64,000 nt of DNA from Bacteroidia bacterium (GCA_041391665.1 JAWKNO010000002.1:124001-188000); one strand, 5' to 3'; positions 9,002 through 19,458 are shown, numbered from the stretch's first letter. The notes: generated from the sequence alone by a model not told the origin. Translations and numbers: made by a program.

Positions 9002-12000
9002 CTATTCCTTCACAAAACTCTGGCTTTTGTGTACCAGCGGGTGGAAAACCCGCAGGTGATAGATGCCGGAGGGATAATGCCCGGTGGGAAATGTCAACTG
9101 GTTTTGGCCTTTCCGGCCGGAAAGGATTTGGGTGAACATTTCACGCCCTTCGCGATTATATATGGCGACTGATACCGGAAGGTCGAGGGAAAGCCGGAAT
9201 TGTACGGTGGTATTTGCGCCTGCGGGTATGGGGTAAAGGCGGAGGTCGGAGATGATTTCTGCTTCCTGCTCCGGCAGTTTGGTGAAAAAGGTGTGAAGGG
9301 TAAGGGTTTCTCCCGCCGCCAGAAAAAATGCGGGGGTATTTCCGCCAGTGTCCAGCCCGGCGCCGGGAACCAGGCCGCTGCCTGCCGATTCGCCCAGAAA
9401 CTGGAGGTAAAACAATCCCTCCGGGAGAAACTCAAACTGGTACGCGCCGTCCGCTCCGCTGATTGTGCTGCGATATACTGAGTCGCTTTCCATTACCCGC
9501 AACAATACGGTTACATGCTCAATCCCCGGCTCCGTCAGGTCGCGGGCATAATTGCCGTTTTCATCCAGCCAGACATATCCTTGCACGGTGGATGGATAAA
9601 ATATTGGGGGTGGATACAACTGCCGCTGGGGCACAATCTCTTTTTCGATCCGCGGACTGCTCCAGGAGAGGTTTACTTCCGATCCGCCTTTGATTTCCAT
9701 GTATTCCATGCGGATCGGGTATTTGCGCCCTGCGCGGAGATAGATGTTTCCCGAAACTTCTTTCGGCGCCTGAGCTACCCAGTTGTCGATGACCAGTGAG
9801 TCTCCGATCCAGAGCCTTGCTCCGTCGTCGGAGCGGATGTAGAAGGTATATTCATCTTCATATATGGACTGGATTTCGCCCAGCCAGCGTACTGTGAAGT
9901 AGTCTTTGGTGATAGAAGGATGAGGCGAACTGTTGCCCCAGCGAAAATCGATTACGCTGTCTATCCGCTCAAAAACGGGGTCTCCGTCGAGATCGAGTTC
10001 TAGGTCATTGTAATATGCTCCGGGCAACCCGGGGCCGTTGCCAACCGGAACAGCCTCATAGATAATTCGCAGCGATGTACCTCCCGGTGGGGCAAAGAGG
10101 GTATATTCGGGTTGTGTGTGTCCATTTGTCCACCTTAAAAAGGTATAAATCGAATCGCCGGCAACCTTCCTTTCCGGGGCCTGTATAATCCGTTGTATTC
10201 CTTCCACACTCTGAAAATGGTAGGGGAGTTCCCGCAGTCTTCCGTCCACATTCACCACAAGTCCTTTGGGCCCGTTTATTTCCATCGGCACAAGCTGTGG
10301 ATATATATCTTTGTAGGTCGTTTTGCTCAGCCCCTGGCTGTCGGTGGCGGTCAGGTACACCCTGTACCAGACATTGACGTCGGTTTCATTGACGCGGGGA
10401 ACTTCCCAACTGCCGCTCGTTACGCCGGGAAACGGGCCTGCACCGGGATGCACGTGATCGTTGTGGTGCCAGTCTATGCGCCAGTTGAGGGCTGCCGCAG
10501 GCAAGTTTCCCTCCTCCGGATCGGTAGCATATCCTTCATACCGCAGGGTGTCGCCTGCTTTAAACCGGATGCCTGGATCGGGAGATAAAATCGTGGGTTC
10601 GGGACGCTGGTTGAGGGTGACAGACAGAATGGCGGGTTCACTGGTTTCTTCGCCTTCTGCATTGGTGATGACACACCGGTAACTGGCTCCATCGTCTGAC
10701 AGCGACACGGAAGAAACCACCAGTTGTGCTGCCACAGCCCCGGGCACCGGCTGGTTGTCTCGGGTCCATTGGTAAGAAAATGGACTCGTGCCCTGTGCCT
10801 GAACAAAAAAGGTAGCACTTTCCCCCACTGGTACAAGTATTGATTCGGGCTGCCGCGAAATAAACGGCGCACCACTTCCTGTATAGCGCACTCTCCACAA
10901 TTCTCCTGTCTGGGTGCCCGTATTGTCGTTGGGAGAGCCGCCGCCTATACCTGCCCTGGAAAGGTAAAACATGCTGCCGTCGTTTTCATCAAACAGGATC
11001 GCCAACGGGCGGTTGACACCCGTGGCAAATGTCTCTATTACCGTGCCCGTCTCCGGATTGATGGCATTGATATATCCGTCGCAATAATCTCCGTGAAAAA
11101 ATGCACCCTCATATCGCTGTGGAAAAGCTGTACCGTGGAAAATAGCCGCACCTACAATGGCACAACCTGCATTGTGGTCATAAGCAAAAAGAGGATTCTG
11201 ATAATTTGACGGAGGGTTTTGTGCGGCAATCGGCCCTTCTACCAGTGGCCATCCGTAGTTTTTGCCGGGAAAAATTTCGTTGATTTCTTCATATTCGCCC
11301 GAACCTACATCTGTGGCAAATAACCTTCCCTGTCCTTTGTCATAGGTGAGGGAAAACGGGTTGCGGAATCCGTAAGCATAAATCGCCCGGTAGTTGCCGG
11401 AAAGGCTGGCGTAAAAGGGGTTGTCCTGCGGAATTCCCCCATTGGGATCAATGCGAAGAATTTTTCCGTGGAGGCTGGTCATGTTTTGTGCGAGCGGCGG
11501 GTTGGCCGCTTCCCCGGTTGCTACGTACAACATGCCGTCATTGCCAAAAACCATTCCGCCCCCGTTGTGAATAAATCCGTATAGCGAATCTAATTCAAGT
11601 AAAATAATCTCACTTCCGGGCACCGCCAGGTCGCCGATGACAGTGAATCTGCTTACCCTGTTTCGCGCCACGTCTGGGCGGGTATAATAGAGATACAGAT
11701 AGGGAAAGTTATCAAAATCGGGGTGCAGGGCAATGCCTTCGAGCCCCCGCTCATTGTAGTCATCTACGGCTAGCTGGATCACGGGGTCGGGCAAGATCGA
11801 TCCTGTAGAATCAATGATACGCACGGCTCCATGTTTTTCTGCGACCCAAATCCGGCTGTGATGGTCTAAGGTCATAGCGACAGGGTTGAGGCCGGAAGCC
11901 ATTTTTTCTTCAATAAATCCGGTAGGGAGATTTCCTGCATGAAGCTGGGTGAAAGTACCCGAAAGAACTACAAATAGCAGTTTGTACAGATAGTGGGGAA

Positions 12001-12010
12001 GAAGTTTCAT
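9002..12010 (-). CDS. secreted PQQ-type sugar dehydrogenase-like protein with Ig, PA14, SdrD-B and T9SS domains
   Basis: A 1002-residue multidomain exoprotein. A signal peptide starts at the ATG at 12010 (MKLLPHYLYKLLFVVL). Next is a glucose/sorbosone dehydrogenase-like six-blade propeller (residues of about 30-370; GLEGIALHPDF, YLYYTRP, YGFRNPFSLTYD, FGPGKNYGWP-type segments). It is followed by an Ig-like domain (about 385-470), a cadherin/fibronectin-like domain, a PA14 lectin-like domain (about 660-800; FYIRSDDGARLWIGD), an SdrD-B/CNA-B repeat (VWLDENGNYARD) and a T9SS sorting domain ending SQSFVKE. Propellers of this type oxidise sugars with PQQ. PA14 suggests carbohydrate binding. Cofactor use is not visible from motifs alone, and some relatives lack activity. 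Confidence 0.87.
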   Translation of the reverse strand: MKLLPHYLYKLLFVVLSGTFTQLHAGNLPTGFIEEKMASGLNPVAMTLDHHSRIWVAEKHGAVRIIDSTGSILPDPVIQLAVDDYNERGLEGIALHPDFDNFPYLYLYYTRPDVARNRVSRFTVIGDLAVPGSEIILLELDSLYGFIHNGGGMVFGNDGMLYVATGEAANPPLAQNMTSLHGKILRIDPNGGIPQDNPFYASLSGNYRAIYAYGFRNPFSLTYDKGQGRLFATDVGSGEYEEINEIFPGKNYGWPLVEGPIAAQNPPSNYQNPLFAYDHNAGCAIVGAAIFHGTAFPQRYEGAFFHGDYCDGYINAINPETGTVIETFATGVNRPLAILFDENDGSMFYLSRAGIGGGSPNDNTGTQTGELWRVRYTGSGAPFISRQPESILVPVGESATFFVQAQGTSPFSYQWTRDNQPVPGAVAAQLVVSSVSLSDDGASYRCVITNAEGEETSEPAILSVTLNQRPEPTILSPDPGIRFKAGDTLRYEGYATDPEEGNLPAAALNWRIDWHHNDHVHPGAGPFPGVTSGSWEVPRVNETDVNVWYRVYLTATDSQGLSKTTYKDIYPQLVPMEINGPKGLVVNVDGRLRELPYHFQSVEGIQRIIQAPERKVAGDSIYTFLRWTNGHTQPEYTLFAPPGGTSLRIIYEAVPVGNGPGLPGAYYNDLELDLDGDPVFERIDSVIDFRWGNSSPHPSITKDYFTVRWLGEIQSIYEDEYTFYIRSDDGARLWIGDSLVIDNWVAQAPKEVSGNIYLRAGRKYPIRMEYMEIKGGSEVNLSWSSPRIEKEIVPQRQLYPPPIFYPSTVQGYVWLDENGNYARDLTEPGIEHVTVLLRVMESDSVYRSTISGADGAYQFEFLPEGLFYLQFLGESAGSGLVPGAGLDTGGNTPAFFLAAGETLTLHTFFTKLPEQEAEIISDLRLYPIPAGANTTVQFRLSLDLPVSVAIYNREGREMFTQILSGRKGQNQLTFPTGHYPSGIYHLRVFHPLVHKSQSFVKE

Positions 12011-12134
12011 GGAGTAAAGGTTTAGCCTAAATAGCAGTGCGTTTTGGCCGGGACAAAAAAAAACCAACTGAAAGGGGAATTCCTTTGGCCGAAGCAGGAA
12101 AAGTTAGTTGTTTCGAATAGAAATAAATCAGCTT

Positions 12135-13304
12135 ATGAACCCTGTGAATTATTTGCCTGTATACCGCGACGGCCTGCTGGAAGATGTCCTGCCTTTTTGG
12201 ATAAAAAATGCTGTGGACAAAGCGCATGGTGGCTTTATTTTCAACCTCAACCGGGATGGATCTGTGATCAGTACTGATAAGTCTGTATGGATTCACGGGC
12301 GGTTTGTGTGGCTGCTTTCTACCGCTTATGCGACTGTCGAACCGCGTGAGGAGTGGCTGCAACTCGCCCGACATGGGCTTGATTTTCTGGAGAAACATGC
12401 ATTTGACACAGATGGGCGGATGTTTTTTTCCCTTACCCAGGAAGGAAAACCTCTCCGGAAACGGCGGTATGTATTCTCAGAGTTTTTTGCTATTGCGGCT
12501 TATGCGGCTTATGGAAAAGCTGCAAAAGACAAAACGGCGGTGCAAAAAGCCATCGATCTCTTTCATTTTACCATGCATCAGCTTGAAACGCCGGGCCTGC
12601 TTCCGCCCAAAGGAATTCCCGGAACCCGGGACAGTAAGGGCCTTTCCATACCCATGATTACACTTGTGACGGCGCAGATACTGCGGGAAGTATGTGACGA
12701 ACCGTGGTTGGAAGAGAGAATCATGCAGGTGATCGGCGAGTTGGAGAAAGATTTTATGAATGAGGAGTTTCAGGCCGTCATGGAAGTCGTAGGGCCGAAT
12801 GGTGAATTTCTGGATAACCTCGACGGGCGTCTGCTCAATCCCGGCCACGCGATTGAAGCGTCATGGTTTGTGCTTCACGAGGCGAAATACAAAGGCAATG
12901 ATCCTCACCTGTTGAAGCTCGGTCTCAAAATGCTGGACTGGTCCTGGAAGTGGGGCTGGGATGAAGAATATGGAGGAATTATCTATTTCCGGGACTGCAA
13001 AAACCTTCCTCCTACCGAGTACTGGCATGATATGAAATTCTGGTGGCCGCAGTGTGAAGCGATCATCGCCAATTTACTGGCGTGGCAACTTACCGGTGAA
13101 GAAAAATATGCCCGCCAGCACCGGATGATTCACGACTGGACTTACGGGCGTTTTCCCGACACGCAATATGGCGAGTGGCTGGGCTACCTTCACCGGGATG
13201 GTCGTATTTCCACCACGGTGAAGGGCAATTTGTGGAAAGGGCCTTTTCATATTCCCCGTATGCAGTTATATTGCTGGAAATTACTGGAAGAGACAAATCA
13301 ATAA
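12135..13304 (+). CDS. N-acylglucosamine 2-epimerase family protein
   Basis: A 389-residue protein of the AGE (renin-binding protein) family, an (alpha/alpha)6 barrel. Matching segments are HGRFVWLLSTAYA, KRRYVFSEFFAIAAYAAYG, LDGRLLNPGHAIEASWF (conserved His-Glu pair), YWHDMKFWWPQCEAI and the C-terminal NLWKGPFHIPRMQ with its conserved His. AGE enzymes interconvert GlcNAc and ManNAc, while close relatives act on cellobiose or glucose/mannose, so the substrate is open. ATG 12135 is preferred over an upstream TTG at 12108, matching the family's N-terminus. It is divergent from the sugar dehydrogenase gene. Its position near the N-acetylhexosamine kinase pair supports a role in amino-sugar metabolism. 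Confidence 0.88.
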   Translation: MNPVNYLPVYRDGLLEDVLPFWIKNAVDKAHGGFIFNLNRDGSVISTDKSVWIHGRFVWLLSTAYATVEPREEWLQLARHGLDFLEKHAFDTDGRMFFSLTQEGKPLRKRRYVFSEFFAIAAYAAYGKAAKDKTAVQKAIDLFHFTMHQLETPGLLPPKGIPGTRDSKGLSIPMITLVTAQILREVCDEPWLEERIMQVIGELEKDFMNEEFQAVMEVVGPNGEFLDNLDGRLLNPGHAIEASWFVLHEAKYKGNDPHLLKLGLKMLDWSWKWGWDEEYGGIIYFRDCKNLPPTEYWHDMKFWWPQCEAIIANLLAWQLTGEEKYARQHRMIHDWTYGRFPDTQYGEWLGYLHRDGRISTTVKGNLWKGPFHIPRMQLYCWKLLEETNQ

Positions 13305-13322
13305 ATTTGTATATTCAGGTAG

Positions 13323-16300
13323 ATGGTAAAGCCAATATTCCGTTTATTAGCCCTGTTCTTCTCTATTTTTCCCCAACTACTGTATCTGAAAGCGCAGGCA
13401 CCGGACACTACTCTAGGTGCCTGTTATCACCTGATGGGTGAAAGTTTTATGGATTCTGCCGAGTATGACAGTGCAATTTTTTATTTCCGCGAATCTGCCG
13501 AAACTTTCAAAAAAGATAAACTCTGGGGGCATTATTCTGAAGCCCTGGAGTCATACTCGACAGGATTATACACGATCGGTGCATATGAAAAGGCAGAGGC
13601 GGTTCTGACAGAAGGCCTGGCGATTTGTCTGCGCGAGTTTGGCCATGAGTCACGTCAGGTGGGAGAGCTTGAAAAGTCGCTGGGCTGTGTTTATCAGGCA
13701 ATAGGCGATTGTGAAAAAGCATGGGAGCATTTGAAAGAAGGGGTACGATTGCTGGAAAAAAACCTTCCGCCAGGGCACCCTGAAATTGGCATTGCCTATA
13801 TCAATCTGGCCGGTTGTGCAGATGTAATGGCAGGCTACAGCCAGGCCAGGGAATATATGATGGCCGCATTGTCAATTTTTCTAAAAAAATACGGAGAGAA
13901 CCATGAGCGGGTCGCGATGACCTATTCCAATCTGGGCTGGGTAAACAGCATGCTGGGAGAGTACGATCTCCAAATGGCTTATTACGAAAAATCGCTGGCG
14001 ATTCGCAAAAATATGTATGGCGCTGATCACCCCAAGCTGATTACCAGCCTGATCAATATGGGGGCAGGCTATTACCGAAGAGGCAAAGATCTCGAAATGT
14101 TGAAGGCAGCCAGAGAAGCATTGGCCATTATTCAGAAATCGGGGGTGGAAAATCATCCGTACTTGTCAACGACCTACGCATATCTGGGCAATTATTATGC
14201 AGCTATCGGAGACTATACTCAGGCAAGCCACTATTTTGAAGAGGTAATCGCGATTGACACGCGCGATCTTGGCACAAACCATCCTTATCAGATTGCCAAT
14301 CATTATTCTTTGGGGGATTTGCTGATCGAAAAAGGCGACCTCGAAGGTGCCGCAGATCAATATCAACAAGGAGTGAGCATAGCTGAAGAGAAGTCTGGTA
14401 AAGCGGGGATTGAACTGGCAAAAGGCTATGCCAAAATGGGCGAAATATATTTTCAGCAAAAAAATTACAACCAGGCGGAAATACATTTTCGCAAAAGTAT
14501 AGAGACGCTCCAGCATTCGGGGCTGGTTGGTCATCCGGATGTGATTTCGGCATATATTTCTCTCTCCCGGGTGTATGTGCCTCAGGGAAACACAAAAAAG
14601 CGACTTTCCACCCTGCTGAAAACCTTGAAGTTAAATCAGCGCAATCGCAATGAAGCATTTGTTTCGACAGGGAAGATCTATTTTGAGCTGGGACAATATT
14701 ATAAGAATCAGAATCAGCTGGATAGCGCAGGGTATTATTTTTCACTTGCCCGTCAAAGCCTCATTCCGCCAGGTTCTTTTCAACCGGTTCAACAACAGAT
14801 TCCGGCGGTACGAGAGGTAGCACTTCCGATCTTTTTGCTTGAAATATTTACCGCCGAAGCCGAACTTTCCCGCACAGAAGCCCTCCGGAATCCTGAATTG
14901 TGGGAAAAAACACTTCAGACATACAGCCTGGCCGCACAATTTGCAGACTCAATCAAAACTGTGTACCAAACCCGTGAAGCGCGGCAGTTTCTGTCCGCCA
15001 AGTCGATGACAATTTATGAGGGAGGCATAGAGGCTGCATTTGCCCTGTACGAATCTTCTAAGTCGGAAATGTATGTCAATCAGGCAATGAGTTTTGCTGA
15101 AAAAGGAAAATACACGCTGCTATATGGAACCCTTCAGGAAAATGAAGCCCGTGGTTACGCAGGTATTCCGGAAGATGTGCTGCGCCTGGAGCGTGATTTT
15201 TCTACTGATCTTGATTTTTACAATAAAAAAATTCTCGAAGAAGAAGAAAAAGGAACAGACAAAGATCTGGAAAAAATCAGCCGATGGCGCTCCCGGATAC
15301 TGCGACTTTCTTTTGGCCAGGATTCCCTTATCCGCCAGATGGAAATCAATTATCCGGATTACTACAACCTGAAATATGAAAAACGAACCCCTTCTGTCAA
15401 TGACATTCGGAGTTATATCCGTCAAAAAAACGTTGGCGGAATGATTGAATATTTTTCGGGTGAACGAAACCTGTACATCATTTACATTTCCGATGATTTG
15501 GGCCGAATCGTAAAAACACCTTCTGCTGGCGACCTCTCATTAGCGGTATCTGAGCTTCGGGAAAGCATATATAAGCCCTTCTATGTACACACATCCGGGG
15601 AAATGGATCATCAATTTTTTGAAGAGCAATACCTCCAAAGAGCCTGGGAATTATACCAGCGGCTGGTACTTCCTTTGGGAAATTTGCCTGAAAAACTGGT
15701 CATCATTCCCGATGGGGTGTTGGGCTATGTGCCTTTTGATGCCTTATTGACCCAACCGGTTTCTGATTCCGGCCATTTCCGTATGCTGCCTTATATGATC
15801 AGAGCCCATCAGCTGGCATATGGATTTTCCTCCGCATTGCTGATAAAAATGGCGGAGAGGAGTAGCCATCGACCCGCTGAAAAAAAACTGATTGCGTTTT
15901 CTCCGGAGTTTGGCAATACCGGTTTTGCAGATAAAAGTAAAAAACATGTACGAAACACGCTGGCACCCTTGATTTACAGCAAGCCGGAAGTGATAGAAAT
16001 TGGCAAACTATTGGGTGGGGATATTTTTACCGACTCCCTCGCTTCGGAAAAAAGATTTAAGCAAATCGCGCCAGAATATCAGATCATCCACATTTCAAGC
16101 CATGCGCAGTTGGATGATTATCAGCCGATGTTTTCCCATATTGTTTTTTCTGCTCCGGAAGATTCGACTGAAGATGGATTTCTGGAAGTGTCAGAACTTT
16201 ACCACTTGCATATAAATGCAGAAATGGTGGTATTGAGTGCCTGTGAGACGGGCGTGGGCAAGCTGATACGTGGGGAAGGAATTGCCAGCCTGGCGCGGGG

Positions 16301-16628
16301 CTTTACTTATGCCGGTTCAAAAAGTATGGTAACCACCCTTTGGAGCGTCAATGACGCGGCTACGACAGAACTTATTCAGGCGTTTTACCAGTTTTTGAAA
16401 CAAGGCAAAAACAAAGATGAAGCATTGCGTAGTGCAAAACTTTTGTATCTGGGCGAAGCCGACAATCTGCTGGCTCACCCATATTACTGGTCAGCATTTG
16501 TGCCTATGGGAGATATGTCAGCCATTGAGACAAATAGTGCCAATACCGCCGGCCTGTTGGCGGGCAGTATTGTACTTTTATTGTTTACTTTTTCAGCAGG
16601 CCTTTGGTGGCGAAGGAAATCTGTCTGA
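13323..16628 (+). CDS. secreted TPR-CHAT protease-like protein with C-terminal membrane anchor
   Basis: An 1101-residue protein. A signal peptide (MVKPIFRLLALFFSIF, ending near LKAQA) is followed by about ten TPRs of the kinesin-light-chain type (residues of about 35-480), a helical linker, and a C-terminal CHAT (caspase-like, HetF-associated) domain. The catalytic dyad is visible: HISSHAQLD with His927 and LSACETG with Cys974, followed by RGEGIASLARGFTYAG and HPYYWSAFVPMG. A final hydrophobic helix (LLAGSIVLLLFTFSAG) and an Arg-rich end predict a membrane anchor, so the protease would face the periplasm. A TAnnTTTG box (13302-13309) only 14 bp before the ATG would give a very short leader. 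It converges on leuS with 1 bp between stops. Substrates are unknown. Confidence 0.88.
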   Translation: MVKPIFRLLALFFSIFPQLLYLKAQAPDTTLGACYHLMGESFMDSAEYDSAIFYFRESAETFKKDKLWGHYSEALESYSTGLYTIGAYEKAEAVLTEGLAICLREFGHESRQVGELEKSLGCVYQAIGDCEKAWEHLKEGVRLLEKNLPPGHPEIGIAYINLAGCADVMAGYSQAREYMMAALSIFLKKYGENHERVAMTYSNLGWVNSMLGEYDLQMAYYEKSLAIRKNMYGADHPKLITSLINMGAGYYRRGKDLEMLKAAREALAIIQKSGVENHPYLSTTYAYLGNYYAAIGDYTQASHYFEEVIAIDTRDLGTNHPYQIANHYSLGDLLIEKGDLEGAADQYQQGVSIAEEKSGKAGIELAKGYAKMGEIYFQQKNYNQAEIHFRKSIETLQHSGLVGHPDVISAYISLSRVYVPQGNTKKRLSTLLKTLKLNQRNRNEAFVSTGKIYFELGQYYKNQNQLDSAGYYFSLARQSLIPPGSFQPVQQQIPAVREVALPIFLLEIFTAEAELSRTEALRNPELWEKTLQTYSLAAQFADSIKTVYQTREARQFLSAKSMTIYEGGIEAAFALYESSKSEMYVNQAMSFAEKGKYTLLYGTLQENEARGYAGIPEDVLRLERDFSTDLDFYNKKILEEEEKGTDKDLEKISRWRSRILRLSFGQDSLIRQMEINYPDYYNLKYEKRTPSVNDIRSYIRQKNVGGMIEYFSGERNLYIIYISDDLGRIVKTPSAGDLSLAVSELRESIYKPFYVHTSGEMDHQFFEEQYLQRAWELYQRLVLPLGNLPEKLVIIPDGVLGYVPFDALLTQPVSDSGHFRMLPYMIRAHQLAYGFSSALLIKMAERSSHRPAEKKLIAFSPEFGNTGFADKSKKHVRNTLAPLIYSKPEVIEIGKLLGGDIFTDSLASEKRFKQIAPEYQIIHISSHAQLDDYQPMFSHIVFSAPEDSTEDGFLEVSELYHLHINAEMVVLSACETGVGKLIRGEGIASLARGFTYAGSKSMVTTLWSVNDAATTELIQAFYQFLKQGKNKDEALRSAKLLYLGEADNLLAHPYYWSAFVPMGDMSAIETNSANTAGLLAGSIVLLLFTFSAGLWWRRKSV

Positions 16629-16629
16629 A

Positions 16630-19404
16630 TCAGACTACCACGTTCACGATTCTTCCCGGTACAACAATGATTTTTTTCGGTTTATTGCCATTCAGCCACT
16701 GTTGTACGACCTCGTTTTCAAGGGTAGCTTTTTCCACTTCTTCGGCGGTTGCATCTGCCGGAACAGCTACACGTACCCTTACTTTTCCATTAATCTGGAT
16801 AGGGTATTCAATTTCTTCTTCCGCAATATATTTCTCTTCCCATTGAGGGAAAGCAGAAAGAAGAATCGACGTATCATGTCCTAATTGTTGCCACAGCTCT
16901 TCACAGACATGGGGCGCGAATGGAGAAAGAATTTTGAGGAAAGGCTCAAGGATTTCACGCTTGTGGCAATTCATCCGGGCAATTTCTTTGATAAACACCA
17001 TATATGCAGGCACACAGGTATTAAATGAAAGCCTTTCAATGCCTTCTTCCACTTTTTTGATGGTTTTATGAAGGATTTTTAACTCTTCGGCAGAAGGGGT
17101 TTCCTCCGTAATAAGCCACTCATCATTTTCTCCGAAAAACAAACTCCAGGCACGTTTCAGGAATGCATGAACACCTGTAATGCCGTCGGTGCTCCAGGGT
17201 TTGGCGATTTCGATAGGTCCGAGAAACATTTCGTACAACCGCATGGTATCTGCGCCGTATTGCTCGCACATATCGTTTGGATTGACGGTGTTGTACAAAG
17301 ATTTGGACATTTTTTCTACCTGCGATGTGGTCCGGAATTCATCTTTTTCATTCAGACGGAATTTTGCTGTCGCATCTTTTGTCCATTTGCGGTAGGCATC
17401 GACATCCATGACCTGATTGCGCACGATATTCACATCTGTATGAATGAGTGAATACTGATCGGTTTCGTTTTCCGGGATCAGATCAGCGGATACATATTCA
17501 TTGGTCTCTTTATGTCTGTGCATGAGTTGGGATACACCCTGAATCATCCCCTGGTTGACCAGCCTTTTAAAGGGTTCTTCAACAGAAATAACCCCCAGGT
17601 CAAAGAGGAACTTTGTCCAGAATCGGGAGTACATAAGGTGCCCAACCGCGTGTTCGGTGCCGCCAACATACAAATCTACAGGCATCCAGTATTTTTCAAT
17701 TTCCGGATTTACGAGTTGGGTATCATTGGCCGCATCAGGGTAGCGGAGGAAATACCAGCTGGAACCTGCCAGCCCGGGCATGGTATTAAGGTCATATTCA
17801 CCGCCATCGGGGCGTATTTTCCAGTTTTCGGCACGGGAAAGCGGCGGTTCGCCAGATTCAGAGGGTTTATATTCGTCAATATCAGGCAGTACAAGCGGAA
17901 GTTCACTTTCCTTGAGCGCGTGGGCAATTCCGTCTTTATAATAAACCGGCGTTGGTTCACCCCAGTAGCGTTGACGGGACCATATTACATCGCGTTGGCG
18001 GTAAGTAATTTCTTTTTTCCCGATTCCCATTTCTACCAGTTTTCCGATCATCGCAGAAATAGCATCTCCGGCTTTCATTCCATTGAGAAAATCAGAATGA
18101 ACCATAATCCCTTCTTTGGAAAGGAAGGCTTCTTTGGAGATATCCCCTCCGGAGATAACTTCAATGATTTCTATTCCAAACTTGTGCGCAAACTCATAGT
18201 CCCGCTCATCATGAGCTGGAACGGCCATAATGGCACCGGTGCCATAGGTAATGACGACATAATCGGCAATCCAGACAGGGAGTTTTTTTCCTGTCAGCGG
18301 GTGCAAGGCATGCCCGCCTGTAAATACACCTGTTTTAGTGGTATTGGCAATACGATCCACCTCCTGACGGTTTTTGGCCCACTCAACATAGGCTTCCACG
18401 GCCTGGCGCTGAGCATCTGTCGTGATCTTTTCTACCAGTGGATGTTCCGGAGCAAGAACCATAAATGTATTGCCAAAAAGCGTATCGGGGCGGGTCGTGA
18501 ACACCTCAATGGTGTCGCTAACCCCATCTACCTGATAGATAATGCTGGCACCTTCAGACCTGCCGATCCAATGGGTTTGCATGGATTTCATGGACTCAGA
18601 CCAATCGAGGAGCTGGAGAGAGTCGAGGAGCCGGTCAGAATATGCGGTGATGCGGAGCATCCATTGCTTCATCAGACGTTTTTCCACCGGATGACCCCCA
18701 CGCTCCGATTTGCCGTCTTTTACCTCTTCATTGGCGAGAACTGTTCCTAAAGCCGGGCACCAGTTGACGGTCGCATTGGCGAGGTATGCCAGGCGATAAT
18801 TCATCAGAATGTCGGCCTGCTCTTTTGGGGTGAATGTTATCCATTCGTCAGCGGAAAAATATTCCTTTTGGCTGGTAGCCGCTGTAATACTAATGTTACC
18901 GCTGGCGGCAAAAACTTCTTCCAGTTCGGTGATTGGCCGGGCTTTTTCGAGAGATTTATCGTACCAGTGCTCAAAAAGCTTGATAAAAATCCACTGTGTC
19001 CATTTATAGTATTCGGGATCACTCGTGGAGAGGGTAGCATCGGGATCATAGTGAAAACCGAGATTCTCCATCTGTTTGAGATAACCCTCGATATTATTTC
19101 GGGTGGTCTCCGCCGGATGGATGCCTGTTTTGATGGCATATTGTTCGGCAGGCAGGCCAAACGAATCAAACCCCATGGGGTGAAGAACATTAAATCCCTT
19201 TAATCTTTTGTATCGGGTAATAATATCTGTAGCGATATAACCCAGTGGGTGGCCTACATGCAATCCCGCACCGGAAGGGTAGGGGAACATGTCAAGCGCA
19301 TAGTATTTCGGTTTGCTGGAAAGCTTTTCAGCAACAAACGTGCGGTTTGCTTTCCACTGTTTCTGCCATTTTTTTTCTATGGTTCGAAAGTCGTATTTTC
19401 CCAT
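16630..19404 (-). CDS. leuS: leucyl-tRNA synthetase
   Basis: A 924-residue class I synthetase. The HIGH-type motif is PYPSGAGLHVGHPLGY near residue 40, and the KMSKS motif is VEKMSKSLYNTVNP near residue 680. The CP1 editing domain (TTRPDTLFGNTFMVLAPEHP; GAIMAVPAHDERD) lies between, and the helical anticodon-binding and C-terminal domains follow. Length is typical for bacterial LeuRS with the Bacteroidota insertion. The ATG at 19404 gives the expected KYDFRTIEKKWQKQW start. A good promoter lies 55-85 bp upstream. It is convergent with the CHAT gene. Confidence 0.97.
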   Translation of the reverse strand: MGKYDFRTIEKKWQKQWKANRTFVAEKLSSKPKYYALDMFPYPSGAGLHVGHPLGYIATDIITRYKRLKGFNVLHPMGFDSFGLPAEQYAIKTGIHPAETTRNNIEGYLKQMENLGFHYDPDATLSTSDPEYYKWTQWIFIKLFEHWYDKSLEKARPITELEEVFAASGNISITAATSQKEYFSADEWITFTPKEQADILMNYRLAYLANATVNWCPALGTVLANEEVKDGKSERGGHPVEKRLMKQWMLRITAYSDRLLDSLQLLDWSESMKSMQTHWIGRSEGASIIYQVDGVSDTIEVFTTRPDTLFGNTFMVLAPEHPLVEKITTDAQRQAVEAYVEWAKNRQEVDRIANTTKTGVFTGGHALHPLTGKKLPVWIADYVVITYGTGAIMAVPAHDERDYEFAHKFGIEIIEVISGGDISKEAFLSKEGIMVHSDFLNGMKAGDAISAMIGKLVEMGIGKKEITYRQRDVIWSRQRYWGEPTPVYYKDGIAHALKESELPLVLPDIDEYKPSESGEPPLSRAENWKIRPDGGEYDLNTMPGLAGSSWYFLRYPDAANDTQLVNPEIEKYWMPVDLYVGGTEHAVGHLMYSRFWTKFLFDLGVISVEEPFKRLVNQGMIQGVSQLMHRHKETNEYVSADLIPENETDQYSLIHTDVNIVRNQVMDVDAYRKWTKDATAKFRLNEKDEFRTTSQVEKMSKSLYNTVNPNDMCEQYGADTMRLYEMFLGPIEIAKPWSTDGITGVHAFLKRAWSLFFGENDEWLITEETPSAEELKILHKTIKKVEEGIERLSFNTCVPAYMVFIKEIARMNCHKREILEPFLKILSPFAPHVCEELWQQLGHDTSILLSAFPQWEEKYIAEEEIEYPIQINGKVRVRVAVPADATAEEVEKATLENEVVQQWLNGNKPKKIIVVPGRIVNVVV

Positions 19405-19458
19405 GGGTATTCAGTTCGTTTTGGCTTTGCCAGAATAATTGTCTGCCAAATCAGGCTG

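Noticed and set aside
17512..18750. 412-codon open frame antisense to leuS
   Set aside because: leuS is certain on the other strand with all its motifs in this interval; the antisense frame has no domain and reflects codon bias.
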